DNA from: Flavobacteriales bacterium UBA1112
GTDB taxonomy: Bacteria; Bacteroidota; Bacteroidia; Flavobacteriales_D; Sanyastnellaceae
Assembly (NCBI GenBank): GCA_002313415.1
Contig: DCBH01000026.1
Location: 11,433 to 23,821, forward strand
Length of the DNA stretch: 12,389 bases
Direction of reading: 5' to 3'
Shown here piece by piece: positions 1-6,883 of the stretch (positions within the stretch are counted from its first letter, which is position 1; the number at the start of each line of letters is the position of its first letter). The position numbers and the translations under genes are program-made. The notes beneath the pieces were generated by a model. That model made no database searches and was not told where the DNA came from. It saw nothing but the letters and a program-made list of their open reading frames with translations.

Positions 1-908
1 TCCGCAGGTGCGGCTTGATTGTCCAGCAATGCAAACAAAGTTTGCGTTGCACTGTGATAGCTCAAACCAATGCGACCGGCGTCGGCCCCTTCTGGAAAAT
101 TGCTGTCAGACGAAATCCGGGACCAATTGTCTCCGCCGTCCGTGCTTTCCCAAATCCCCGAGCCCGTTCCTCCTTCTGTGAAATCGTGAGCCCTCCGAGT
201 ACGATCCCATGAAGCTGCAAAAAGATGGTTTGGGTCCGTATCGTCTGCTACCATGTCCACAAAACCCACAACTTTTTTCTTTGTCGATGTTGGTACAGTG
301 AGCACAGATTCCCAGTTCTGCCCTCCGTCTTCAGTGCGGTAAATTGCACCGCCGAAATTGTCGGAGTAAAGCTCTCCAAGGGCCGCAACCCACATGCGGT
401 CAGGGTTCATGTTGTCAATGATGACTCGACCGATGTGATGGCTGCCTTCTAGTCCGGCATGTCTCCATGTGGCCCCGTGATTGTCACTGATGTAGACTCC
501 GTCGCCGGCATAGGAGCTGCGCGATGAATTCACTTCTCCAGATCCGACCAAAACGCGACCAGAAGGGTGGGCATCTACAGCTCCGAGCATGCATGTTTGT
601 TCAAGCAAGGGCTCAAATGTCGTACCGTGATTGATGCTTTTCCAGAGTCCTCCTGTGGCGTAGGCGACATACATTGTATCTGCCACAACCGCCAAATCAA
701 CCACGCGTCCACCCATCACAGACGGCCCCACATTGCGCAGCTCAAGCCCGCTTGTCCAAGAGGCTGAAGAGAATGCCTTACGCACAGAGGCGGCTTCTGA
801 ATAGGTCCCCACGGGGCTGGTATCCCATGATTGGCTTATGAAGGAAAGCGGGATGCTCAGGAAAAAACAAACCAAAGTCAGGCCTGAAGAAGTTGAGTGA
901 AGATTCAT
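1..908 (-). CDS. Secreted Asp-box (BNR/VPS10-like) beta-propeller protein, C-terminus beyond the window
   Basis: I translated this frame directly from the minus strand. It is open from the ATG at 908 to the left edge, giving 302 residues with no stop. Residues 1-25 look like a signal peptide (hydrophobic core LTLVCFFLSIPLSF, cleavage near FIS/QSW), so the product is exported. Four Asp-box motifs (S/T-x-D/N-x-G-x-T/N-W/F) lie near residues 91-98 (SINHGTTF), 141-148 (SDNHGATW), 192-199 (TEDGGQNW) and 255-262 (STDGGDNW), each at a blade turn of a beta-propeller. The opening LRNVGPSVMGGRVVDLAV and the GGLWKS segment resemble the roughly 1000-residue Bacteroidota proteins annotated as glycosyl hydrolase or VPS10/sortilin-like BNR-repeat proteins. 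Enzyme activity is not shown, because Asp boxes are structural. Its ATG overlaps the stop of the MazG-like gene by 4 bp (ATGA), so it is probably the third gene of the dtd operon. A T9SS sorting domain could lie in the unseen C-terminus. Confidence 0.85.
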   Translation of the reverse strand, partial: MNLHSTSSGLTLVCFFLSIPLSFISQSWDTSPVGTYSEAASVRKAFSSASWTSGLELRNVGPSVMGGRVVDLAVVADTMYVAYATGGLWKSINHGTTFEPLLEQTCMLGAVDAHPSGRVLVGSGEVNSSRSSYAGDGVYISDNHGATWRHAGLEGSHHIGRVIIDNMNPDRMWVAALGELYSDNFGGAIYRTEDGGQNWESVLTVPTSTKKKVVGFVDMVADDTDPNHLFAASWDRTRRAHDFTEGGTGSGIWESTDGGDNWSRISSDSNFPEGADAGRIGLSYHSATQTLFALLDNQAAPA

Positions 909-1270
909 GTCAGTTTGGGGTTGTTACGGTGTCGATTTTGGTCTCTGGCCGTTTTTTTCGCCACGTTGTCGGCGAGTGCTTGAGTGAGATCTACTCCAGT
1001 CTGGTTTGCGAGAGCCATGAGGACCCAAAGAACATCGGCCATTTCGTCTCCCAAGTCTCGGCCGGCATCACTAGGTTTTTCGCTCTGTTCGCCAAATCGA
1101 CGTGCAACCAAGCGGGCGAGTTCTCCCACCTCCTCCGTGAGTATGGCGAGGTTGGTCAGTTCATTGAAATAGCGCACTCCAACTGTGGTGATCCACTCGT
1201 GAACTTGGGATTGCGCTTCGCGTATTGTGACGTCGGGCGCTTCGGAATTTGGGAGATTGAGTTTGCTCAT
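905..1270 (-). CDS. MazG-like nucleotide pyrophosphohydrolase (121 aa)
   Basis: This is a small all-alpha NTP pyrophosphohydrolase of the MazG/RS21-C6 type. Such enzymes hydrolyse (d)NTPs, often damaged or non-canonical ones, to the monophosphate and pyrophosphate in the cytoplasm. The metal-binding pattern is visible: EEVGE at residues 46-50 (the EExxE motif) followed by EMAD at 76-79 (the ExxD motif), in a helix-rich protein of the length expected for single-domain members. I chose the ATG at 1270, which begins MSKLNLP. The frame stays open to an ATG at 1321, but that would lie inside dtd and add residues without family character. The gene starts 4 bp after the dtd stop, and its TGA overlaps the ATG of the secreted propeller gene. 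A dtd neighbour fits a pairing seen in Bacteroidota genomes, where both enzymes remove aberrant substrates. The exact substrate cannot be read from sequence. Confidence 0.9.
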   Translation of the reverse strand: MSKLNLPNSEAPDVTIREAQSQVHEWITTVGVRYFNELTNLAILTEEVGELARLVARRFGEQSEKPSDAGRDLGDEMADVLWVLMALANQTGVDLTQALADNVAKKTARDQNRHRNNPKLT

Positions 1271-1274
1271 GGAA

Positions 1275-1727
1275 TCATTCTTTGTCTTTGGTGTCAATCC
1301 AAATCGTGACCGGACCTTCATTTACCAAATCAACGTCCATGGCTGCGCCGAACGATCCTGTGGCGACGGGGTGTCCTGTTTCACGAATGCATGAAGCGAT
1401 GAAATGGTCATAAAGAGGGGCGGCGTGATCAGGTTTGGCGGCACGGATGAAAGAAGGCCGAGTTCCTTTTTTTGTCTTGGCGTGAAGGGTGAATTGACTA
1501 ACCACCAAAAGTCGTCCATCGACCTCTGAGAGGTCAGCATTCATTTTTCCGTCTGTGTCATCGAAGACGCGAAGCTTGGAGATCTTGGCGGCAAGCCATT
1601 GGGCATCTTCAATGGTGTCCGCGTCTTCAATGCCAATGAGCACGCATAGGCCTCGGGAAATTTGACCGGATACGTTTCCCTCAATTCGCACTTCGGCTCG
1701 GCTGACTCTTTGGATGACCGCTCGCAT
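1275..1727 (-). CDS. dtd: D-aminoacyl-tRNA deacylase
   Basis: DTD hydrolyses D-aminoacyl-tRNA, and also glycyl-tRNA(Ala), to free tRNA and amino acid. This keeps wrong-handed residues out of proteins. The 150-residue length is typical of the family (about 145-150). The N-terminus MRAVIQRVSRAEV is characteristic. Both active-site signatures are intact: SQFT at residues 77-80 and the Gly-cisPro motif NEGPVT at 136-141, which across the dimer interface excludes L-amino acids. The start is an ATG at 1727 with no Shine-Dalgarno sequence, as is usual in this phylum. It is the first gene of a leftward unit, followed after 4 bp by the MazG-like gene, and is divergent from purL with 151 bp between them. 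There is no sign of truncation or transfer. Confidence 0.97.
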   Translation of the reverse strand: MRAVIQRVSRAEVRIEGNVSGQISRGLCVLIGIEDADTIEDAQWLAAKISKLRVFDDTDGKMNADLSEVDGRLLVVSQFTLHAKTKKGTRPSFIRAAKPDHAAPLYDHFIASCIRETGHPVATGSFGAAMDVDLVNEGPVTIWIDTKDKE

Positions 1728-1878
1728 GTCGCAAAATAACCACCGCCCGGAGAGCGATGGGGATTGGTCGTGGAAAAGAAGGAGATAAAGGGCGGGAATC
1801 GTCGCCGAAGGCCCTTAGGGTCTATGTAATTTAGGACTCAGTTTCAACGACAAGCGAACCCAATCGTCCCAAAGATTC
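1728..1878. promoter_or_regulatory. Divergent intergenic region between dtd and purL, presumed promoters for both operons
   Basis: This 151-bp gap separates two divergent operons, so it must hold, or lie next to, both promoters. Neither promoter is well defined by eye. For dtd, the minus-strand octamer TTATTTTG (plus positions 1732-1739) matches the Bacteroidota -7 consensus TAnnTTTG except at position 2. It lies only 4 nt before the ATG, so it would imply an almost leaderless mRNA. For purL, TAATTTAG (1827-1834) matches the same consensus except at position 7, but I see no TTTG-like -33 element at the proper distance. A small palindrome, CCCT-T-AGGG, lies at 1812-1820. No PUR-box-like repeat or purine riboswitch is evident, and the region is too short and weakly structured for an aptamer that I can recognise. 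Confidence 0.45.
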
Positions 1879-4125
1879 ATGAAGGCTTCTATTGCCCCAG
1901 CAACCCTCGAACAAGCTCAAGACATGGGCCTCCTGAAGGAGGAGTTTGAGCAAATCAAAAACATCCTTGGACGCACCCCCAATTTCACGGAGATGTGCAT
2001 CTACTCTGTGATGTGGAGTGAACACTGTTCATACAAAAACTCCATCAAGTGGCTGAAGACCTTGCCCAAGGAAGGTGACCACATGCTTGTGAAGGCTGGT
2101 GAGGAGAATGCGGGCATCGTCGACATTGGTGACGGCCTGGGATGTGCCTTCAAGATTGAAAGTCACAATCACCCCTCTGCCATCGAGCCTTATCAAGGGG
2201 CAGCGACTGGGGTAGGGGGCATCAATCGCGACATTTTTACCATGGGAGCTCGTCCCATTGCGCAACTCAACAGTTTGAGGTTTGGTGAATTGAGCAATCC
2301 ACGAACGAAATGGTTGCTCGAGGGCGTCGTGAAAGGCATTGGTGATTACGGCAACAGTTTTGGTGTGCCTATTGTGGGTGGCGAAGTTTTCTTCGACTCG
2401 AGCTATCAAGTGAATCCCCTTGTGAATGCCATGTCGGTGGGAATACTTGAGGCTGATAAGATCATTTCAGCCACGGCGTCTGGACCTGGCAATCCTGTCT
2501 ACATTGTGGGGTCAGCAACTGGAAAAGACGGCATCCAAGGCGCATCGTTTGCGTCCAAGGACATTACTGAAGAGAGTGCAGACGATTTGCCCTCTGTTCA
2601 AGTGGGCGATCCTTTCCAAGAAAAGCTTTTGCTTGAGGCGACACTCGAGTTGTCCAAAACCACTGCAGTGGTTGGAATGCAGGACATGGGCGCGGCAGGC
2701 ATCACGTGTTCGACTTCGGAAATGAGTGCTGCTGGAGAGGTTGGCATGGACATTCACCTCGACCGGGTGCCTTTGCGCCAACAAGACATGGAACCTTTCG
2801 AGATTTTGCTAAGCGAGTCCCAAGAGCGGATGCTGGTTGTGGTCCATCAAGGACAAGAGGAGGAAGTCAAGGACATTTTCAAGAAGTGGGATTTGCACGC
2901 CGAGCACATCGGTGAAGTCACAGCGGGAGACAGAATTCGCTATTTCATGAATGGTGAGCTCGTGGGTGATGTTCCAGGTTCCACCCTCGTATTGGGTGGT
3001 GGAGCACCCGTTTATGAGCGTGATTATAAAGAACCAGATTGGTATATGAAGGCCCAAGCCTTTGATTCTGATTCCGTGCCAGTGCCCTCTATAGAGGATT
3101 GCATTGAGATCGCGCACAAGCTGATTTGTCTACCCAACATCGCCTCTAAAAAGTGGGTTTGGGAACAGTATGACAGCATGGTTGGCACCATCAATCGATC
3201 TACAAATCGCCCGTCAGATGCCGGTGTGGTGTCGCTGAGAGGGACGGAAAAGGCCTTGGCATTGACTGTGGATTGCAATGCACGTTATGTGGAGGCAGAC
3301 CCTGAAATTGGCACTGCGATAGCTGTTGCAGAGGCTGCAAGGAACATCAGTTGCACAGGAGCTGTGCCCTCAGCCATTACGAATTGTCTGAACTTTGGCA
3401 ATCCCTACAATCCCGAAGTTTATTGGCAATTTGTGGGTGCGATTCAAGGTATGGGTCGGGCATGTCGTCATTTCAATACGCCTGTGACGGGAGGCAATGT
3501 GAGTTTTTACAACCAGACCGCCAACCCAGACGGATCCGCTCAGGCGGTATTTCCCACACCGACCATTGGCATGGTCGGTGTCATGGAAAATCGCAAACAT
3601 CACATGGGTCTTGATTTCAAGGAGAAGGGAGAATTGATTTTTCTTCTCGGTGGATCAAGTGGATGCATCAATGCGTCAGAATACCTCTCCAACATTGTTG
3701 GCTTGAAGCGTTCACCTGCGCCACACTTTGATATAGAATCAGAAGGCAGACTTCACGCATGCCTTCGCGAAATTGCACAAAAAGAGCTGGTTGCAGCCTC
3801 ACACGACGTGGCAGATGGCGGTTTGTTCATTACGCTTTTGGAAATGGCCATGCCTCAAGGTCTTGGATTCGACATCGTCACCGATGACGAGGTTCGATTG
3901 GACGGATTTCTTTTTGGCGAGGGACAAGGCCGTGCCGTTGTTAGTTTGAAGGAGGAAGATCAAGACGATTTTTTCGACGTATGTGAAGCACATGGTCTTC
4001 GGCCGACCCTGCTAGGTCATGTCACCAAAGGCAAGGTGGTGATCGATGACAAGCACTTTGGTTTTTGTGAAGAGTTACGAGCTTACTATGACAACGCTTT
4101 GGAAGAAATCTTGATTGAAGACTGA
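1879..4125 (+). CDS. purL: Phosphoribosylformylglycinamidine synthase subunit PurL (small type)
   Basis: PurL catalyses step four of de novo purine synthesis: FGAR + ATP + ammonia give FGAM, with ammonia supplied by PurQ through PurS. The 748-residue length matches the small (Bacillus-type) PurL, not the roughly 1200-1300-residue fused form, so separate purQ and purS genes should exist elsewhere in this genome. Neither is in the window. Visible landmarks in order: WSEHCSYKNS at residues 46-55 with the catalytic-site His, ESHNHPS at 94-100, GGINRD near 113-118, GVPIVGGEV at 162-170, QDMGAAGITCSTSEM at 268-282, ESQERM at 313-318, TGGNVSFYNQT near 537-547 in the second half, and SHDVADGG from 641. 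Both AIRS-like repeats are complete. The ATG at 1879 is the first plausible start after the divergent gap, and no Shine-Dalgarno is present. Its TGA overlaps the next ATG by one base (TGATG), which suggests translational coupling. Confidence 0.97.
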   Translation: MKASIAPATLEQAQDMGLLKEEFEQIKNILGRTPNFTEMCIYSVMWSEHCSYKNSIKWLKTLPKEGDHMLVKAGEENAGIVDIGDGLGCAFKIESHNHPSAIEPYQGAATGVGGINRDIFTMGARPIAQLNSLRFGELSNPRTKWLLEGVVKGIGDYGNSFGVPIVGGEVFFDSSYQVNPLVNAMSVGILEADKIISATASGPGNPVYIVGSATGKDGIQGASFASKDITEESADDLPSVQVGDPFQEKLLLEATLELSKTTAVVGMQDMGAAGITCSTSEMSAAGEVGMDIHLDRVPLRQQDMEPFEILLSESQERMLVVVHQGQEEEVKDIFKKWDLHAEHIGEVTAGDRIRYFMNGELVGDVPGSTLVLGGGAPVYERDYKEPDWYMKAQAFDSDSVPVPSIEDCIEIAHKLICLPNIASKKWVWEQYDSMVGTINRSTNRPSDAGVVSLRGTEKALALTVDCNARYVEADPEIGTAIAVAEAARNISCTGAVPSAITNCLNFGNPYNPEVYWQFVGAIQGMGRACRHFNTPVTGGNVSFYNQTANPDGSAQAVFPTPTIGMVGVMENRKHHMGLDFKEKGELIFLLGGSSGCINASEYLSNIVGLKRSPAPHFDIESEGRLHACLREIAQKELVAASHDVADGGLFITLLEMAMPQGLGFDIVTDDEVRLDGFLFGEGQGRAVVSLKEEDQDDFFDVCEAHGLRPTLLGHVTKGKVVIDDKHFGFCEELRAYYDNALEEILIED

Positions 4126-4871
4126 TGCTCAAATCACTCACCAGAAATGTATTTGGCATTGCATTGACTTGGGTGCTGATTTTGGTGGCGACCTTCGCTT
4201 TGCTCCACTGGTACAGCCAGCCCTCTGCGGAGAGAGAGGTCCCTGATTTAAGTGGAGTATCCATGTATGAGGCGTCAAAACGTTTGGCCGATTTGGGACT
4301 TCAAGAGATCTGGCACGATTCGATCTACGCACCTTCTGGAAAGCCAGGGACGGTTGTTGAACAGCATCCCCCTCCAGGCAGTGCAGTGAAAGCTGGAAGG
4401 CACATCCTGTTAACCACCTTTCGCATCACACCTCCGAGTGAAAGGGTGGGCATTGACGAAGGGCAAGACGCGAGAATCGCCACGCGCATTTTAGAAACAC
4501 GGGGTTTTCAAGTGAATGTGAAAGAAGAACCCAACACGTTATTGGCGGGGAAGGTGCTGCGTGTGGAGCATCAAGGTCAGCGTCTCGATGTGGATGCCAG
4601 GCATCCCAAGGGAACAAAACTGACTTTGGTGGTGGGCATTGCAAGTGCCAAAGACGTTCGTGTGCCTTGGCTCGTGGGTCTTTCTCTAAAAGACGCACAG
4701 GGCATCCTTGCTCGACGAAAATTGGCTTTGGGCCATGTCGGCTACGCGGCAGATGTCACTTCTTTGCTCGACTCGAGTCTGGCAGTGGTCATGTCCCAAG
4801 ACGTCAGTCCTGGAACCCAACCCTATGTGGCCGAGGGGACGGCCATTGACCTGTACCTTGGCAAACACTGA
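4125..4871 (+). CDS. Membrane-anchored three-PASTA-domain protein without a kinase domain
   Basis: The 248 residues comprise a short basic N-terminus, one transmembrane helix at about 9-28 (VFGIALTWVLILVATFALLH), and an extracytoplasmic part made of three consecutive PASTA units at roughly 38-100, 105-171 and 178-247. PASTA landmarks are VPDLSGVSMYEASKRLADLGL in unit 1, the QHPPPGSAVKAG turn at 80-91, and VPWLVGLSLKDAQGIL with SPGTQPYVAEG in unit 3. The middle unit is the most divergent and lacks a clear V-P start. PASTA domains usually bind muropeptides or cell-wall precursors on Ser/Thr kinases and PBPs. Here no kinase or transpeptidase domain is attached, so the protein is probably a periplasmic wall-associated sensor or scaffold; that role is inference. 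A stand-alone PASTA protein beside rluD is a context I recall from other Bacteroidota. The ATG shares one base with the purL stop. Confidence 0.9.
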   Translation: MLKSLTRNVFGIALTWVLILVATFALLHWYSQPSAEREVPDLSGVSMYEASKRLADLGLQEIWHDSIYAPSGKPGTVVEQHPPPGSAVKAGRHILLTTFRITPPSERVGIDEGQDARIATRILETRGFQVNVKEEPNTLLAGKVLRVEHQGQRLDVDARHPKGTKLTLVVGIASAKDVRVPWLVGLSLKDAQGILARRKLALGHVGYAADVTSLLDSSLAVVMSQDVSPGTQPYVAEGTAIDLYLGKH

Positions 4872-4885
4872 ATTTGATTGATTCC

Positions 4886-6883
4886 ATGCGTATGATTTTT
4901 CATGAATCGTCGTTCTTGATTTCGATGGAGAAGTCATTTGTTTATCCGATTGAAGCCCATTTGCAGGCGGCTTTCATGACTCTGATGTGTGCGTGCTTGT
5001 GTTCGAACGCCCTGTTGGCGCAAGAGGTGGAACTTGACCTTAGATACGTATTTGTTCCAGAATTAGAGGTGAGAGCCATGGAGATGTCGCGTGGTGGGGG
5101 AGAGGCGTTGTTGCCTCCGTTGGGGCTGCCTTTTGTGGACGACTTTGCATGGCCTAGTCTGTACAATGAAGATGCGCCGGTCAATGCAAAACGATGGGAG
5201 CCGAGTCCAGTCAGGCGAACAACCACCCTTGCGTTTCAGTCACCTTCCATTGGATGTGCGACACTTGATGGGATGGATGCTTCCGGGAATCCTTATCAGC
5301 TCAATCCGACCAACGCAATTGGCTATGCAGATACACTGACCTCTCGACGCTTGCTGCTTGGGGGCAATGTGCCAAGCGACAGTGTCGCATTGTCATTTTG
5401 GTACCAGTCCGGTGGCTTGGCAAATGGTGCAGACGCCGACGAGGACAGTTTGATTGTGGAATTTCGAACGAGCATCACCGACGGAAATCCATGGAGGTGG
5501 GTGTGGTCGACTGAGGGAATTGACAACGACACGGAATTTCATTCTGTGGTGATTCCCATTACTGGCACGGAGTATTTCCACAACGAGTTTCAATTTCGAA
5601 TGCGCAATTACGGCGCATTGGAAGGCAATGTGGACACCTGGCATTTGGATTTTGTGAGGGTTGCAGAAGATGGCATGGTGGCGGCACCATTGTTCGAGGA
5701 GGTGGCTTTTGTGACGCCTCCAACAAGTTTCTTACGGTACCCTTGGACCGCCATGCCTTGGTCACACTTTGTCGATTCTACCGAAAGTTACACGGCTTCC
5801 TCTGTGCCCACCCTTCATCGGAGTTTTGGAGAAAGCACCAACAGCCAAGAAAGCATTGGTTTGACCGTGCAGCGCGTGGACGTGGAAGGCAACGTCAACA
5901 ATTACGCACCACCGCCGGGAGAAATTCCCAACAACTCTGTACAGGATTTATTTGTGACGGATTACATCGACGACTTGGCCATTTTCACGTCCCTATTCAA
6001 TCCCGCGGTGAGCGATTCTTTTGCCACGTTCCATGTGTCATTGTGGGAAGACGAGGTGGGTGGAGCCAATGGCACTGCGCAGACGGGCGTGACGGACAAC
6101 GACAGCATCATTCACGTACAAACATTCAAAGACTATTACGCCTACGACGACGGGACTGCTGAAAAAGCATATGCCTTGGATGGGCAAGGAGGGGAGTTGG
6201 TTGTGGGTTTTGACATTCAAAAAGCGGATACGCTCGATGGCGTTTGGATTCATTTTACGCCATTTTATGATGATGCGTCAGGGGAGACGTACACGCTGAA
6301 AATCCGTGAGGAAGATGAGGAAGTACCTGGACAACCAGGAGGTGAAATCGTAAGCCAGTTCACCATACATGAGCCAGATTATTACGCCAATGGGTACGAT
6401 GGATTCACTTACATCCCATTTGAAACACCAATTCCAGTTTCTGGTCGAATCTATGTGGGTTTTGTGCAGCAGGGCGAGGAAAGGATCAACATTGGTTTGG
6501 ACAAATCCACAAATACCAATCCGGATCATCTCTGGTACAAGTTCCCGAACACACCGTGGTTGCAATCGGGGATTGAAGGGTCGCTGATGATTCGACCAGT
6601 CCTTCGCGCGGGCAAAGAGGTTGCCGTCAATGTGGGGGAACCGTCGCAGATCGCACAAGCCCCAATTCTTTTTCCAAATCCAGGAATGAGCGTGTGTCAC
6701 TGGACGCTTGAGCGCATCACGTCGGTGCGCATCTATGACATGAATGGACGTTTGGTTGCCGATTTGCCACGTTTGGCCCCAGGCATTCACCGCTGGTCGA
6801 CCGAGATTTCAGGCATCTATCTTTTGCTCGGGACAGAAACTGATGGTGAGACCTGGACGCAACGTTGGATTGCCCGCCCATGA
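4886..6883 (+). CDS. Secreted protein of unknown function with T9SS type A sorting domain
   Basis: Numbering is from the ATG at 4886 (665 aa). A hydrophobic stretch at about 27-45 (AAFMTLMCACLCSNALLA) ends in a plausible signal-peptidase I site ALLA/QE. The last 73 residues (593-665) form a type A T9SS C-terminal domain: LFPNPG, VRIYDMNGRLV, GIYLLL and a final basic strand QRWIARP. The product should cross the inner membrane by Sec and the outer membrane by T9SS, with the C-terminal domain then removed. In between, LPFVDDFAWPS and PSIGCATLDGMDASGNPY (about 81-137) and a jelly-roll-like segment with LSFWYQSGG (about 165-266) recall a recurrent family of Bacteroidota surface proteins. A second region begins at YYAYDDGTAEKAYAL. 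No catalytic motif is visible. The start is uncertain: ATG 4892, ATG 4925 (a tidier 32-residue signal peptide) and TTG 4874 are all in frame, and none has a Shine-Dalgarno. The gene starts 14 bp after the PASTA gene and overlaps rluD by 4 bp. Confidence 0.88.
   Translation: MRMIFHESSFLISMEKSFVYPIEAHLQAAFMTLMCACLCSNALLAQEVELDLRYVFVPELEVRAMEMSRGGGEALLPPLGLPFVDDFAWPSLYNEDAPVNAKRWEPSPVRRTTTLAFQSPSIGCATLDGMDASGNPYQLNPTNAIGYADTLTSRRLLLGGNVPSDSVALSFWYQSGGLANGADADEDSLIVEFRTSITDGNPWRWVWSTEGIDNDTEFHSVVIPITGTEYFHNEFQFRMRNYGALEGNVDTWHLDFVRVAEDGMVAAPLFEEVAFVTPPTSFLRYPWTAMPWSHFVDSTESYTASSVPTLHRSFGESTNSQESIGLTVQRVDVEGNVNNYAPPPGEIPNNSVQDLFVTDYIDDLAIFTSLFNPAVSDSFATFHVSLWEDEVGGANGTAQTGVTDNDSIIHVQTFKDYYAYDDGTAEKAYALDGQGGELVVGFDIQKADTLDGVWIHFTPFYDDASGETYTLKIREEDEEVPGQPGGEIVSQFTIHEPDYYANGYDGFTYIPFETPIPVSGRIYVGFVQQGEERINIGLDKSTNTNPDHLWYKFPNTPWLQSGIEGSLMIRPVLRAGKEVAVNVGEPSQIAQAPILFPNPGMSVCHWTLERITSVRIYDMNGRLVADLPRLAPGIHRWSTEISGIYLLLGTETDGETWTQRWIARP

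Noticed and set aside
893..1309. Plus-strand frame of 138 codons opposite the MazG-like gene
   Set aside because: The minus-strand protein carries the MazG metal-binding motifs and fits the operon spacing; the plus-strand product shows no family signal.
1271..1321. Longer MazG-like form starting at an ATG at 1321
   Set aside because: It would lie inside the end of dtd and add 17 residues unlike the family; the ATG at 1270 gives the usual short spacing.
1801..1878. Purine riboswitch or PUR-box operator before purL
   Set aside because: I found no conserved aptamer core or directly repeated operator; only a 9-base palindrome at 1812-1820, too short to support the claim.
4886..5030. Lipoprotein signal peptide in the T9SS cargo, because of the cysteines in LMCACLCSN
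   Set aside because: None of the cysteines has a proper lipobox (L-x-G/A-C context), and ALLA/QE right after is a good signal-peptidase I site.
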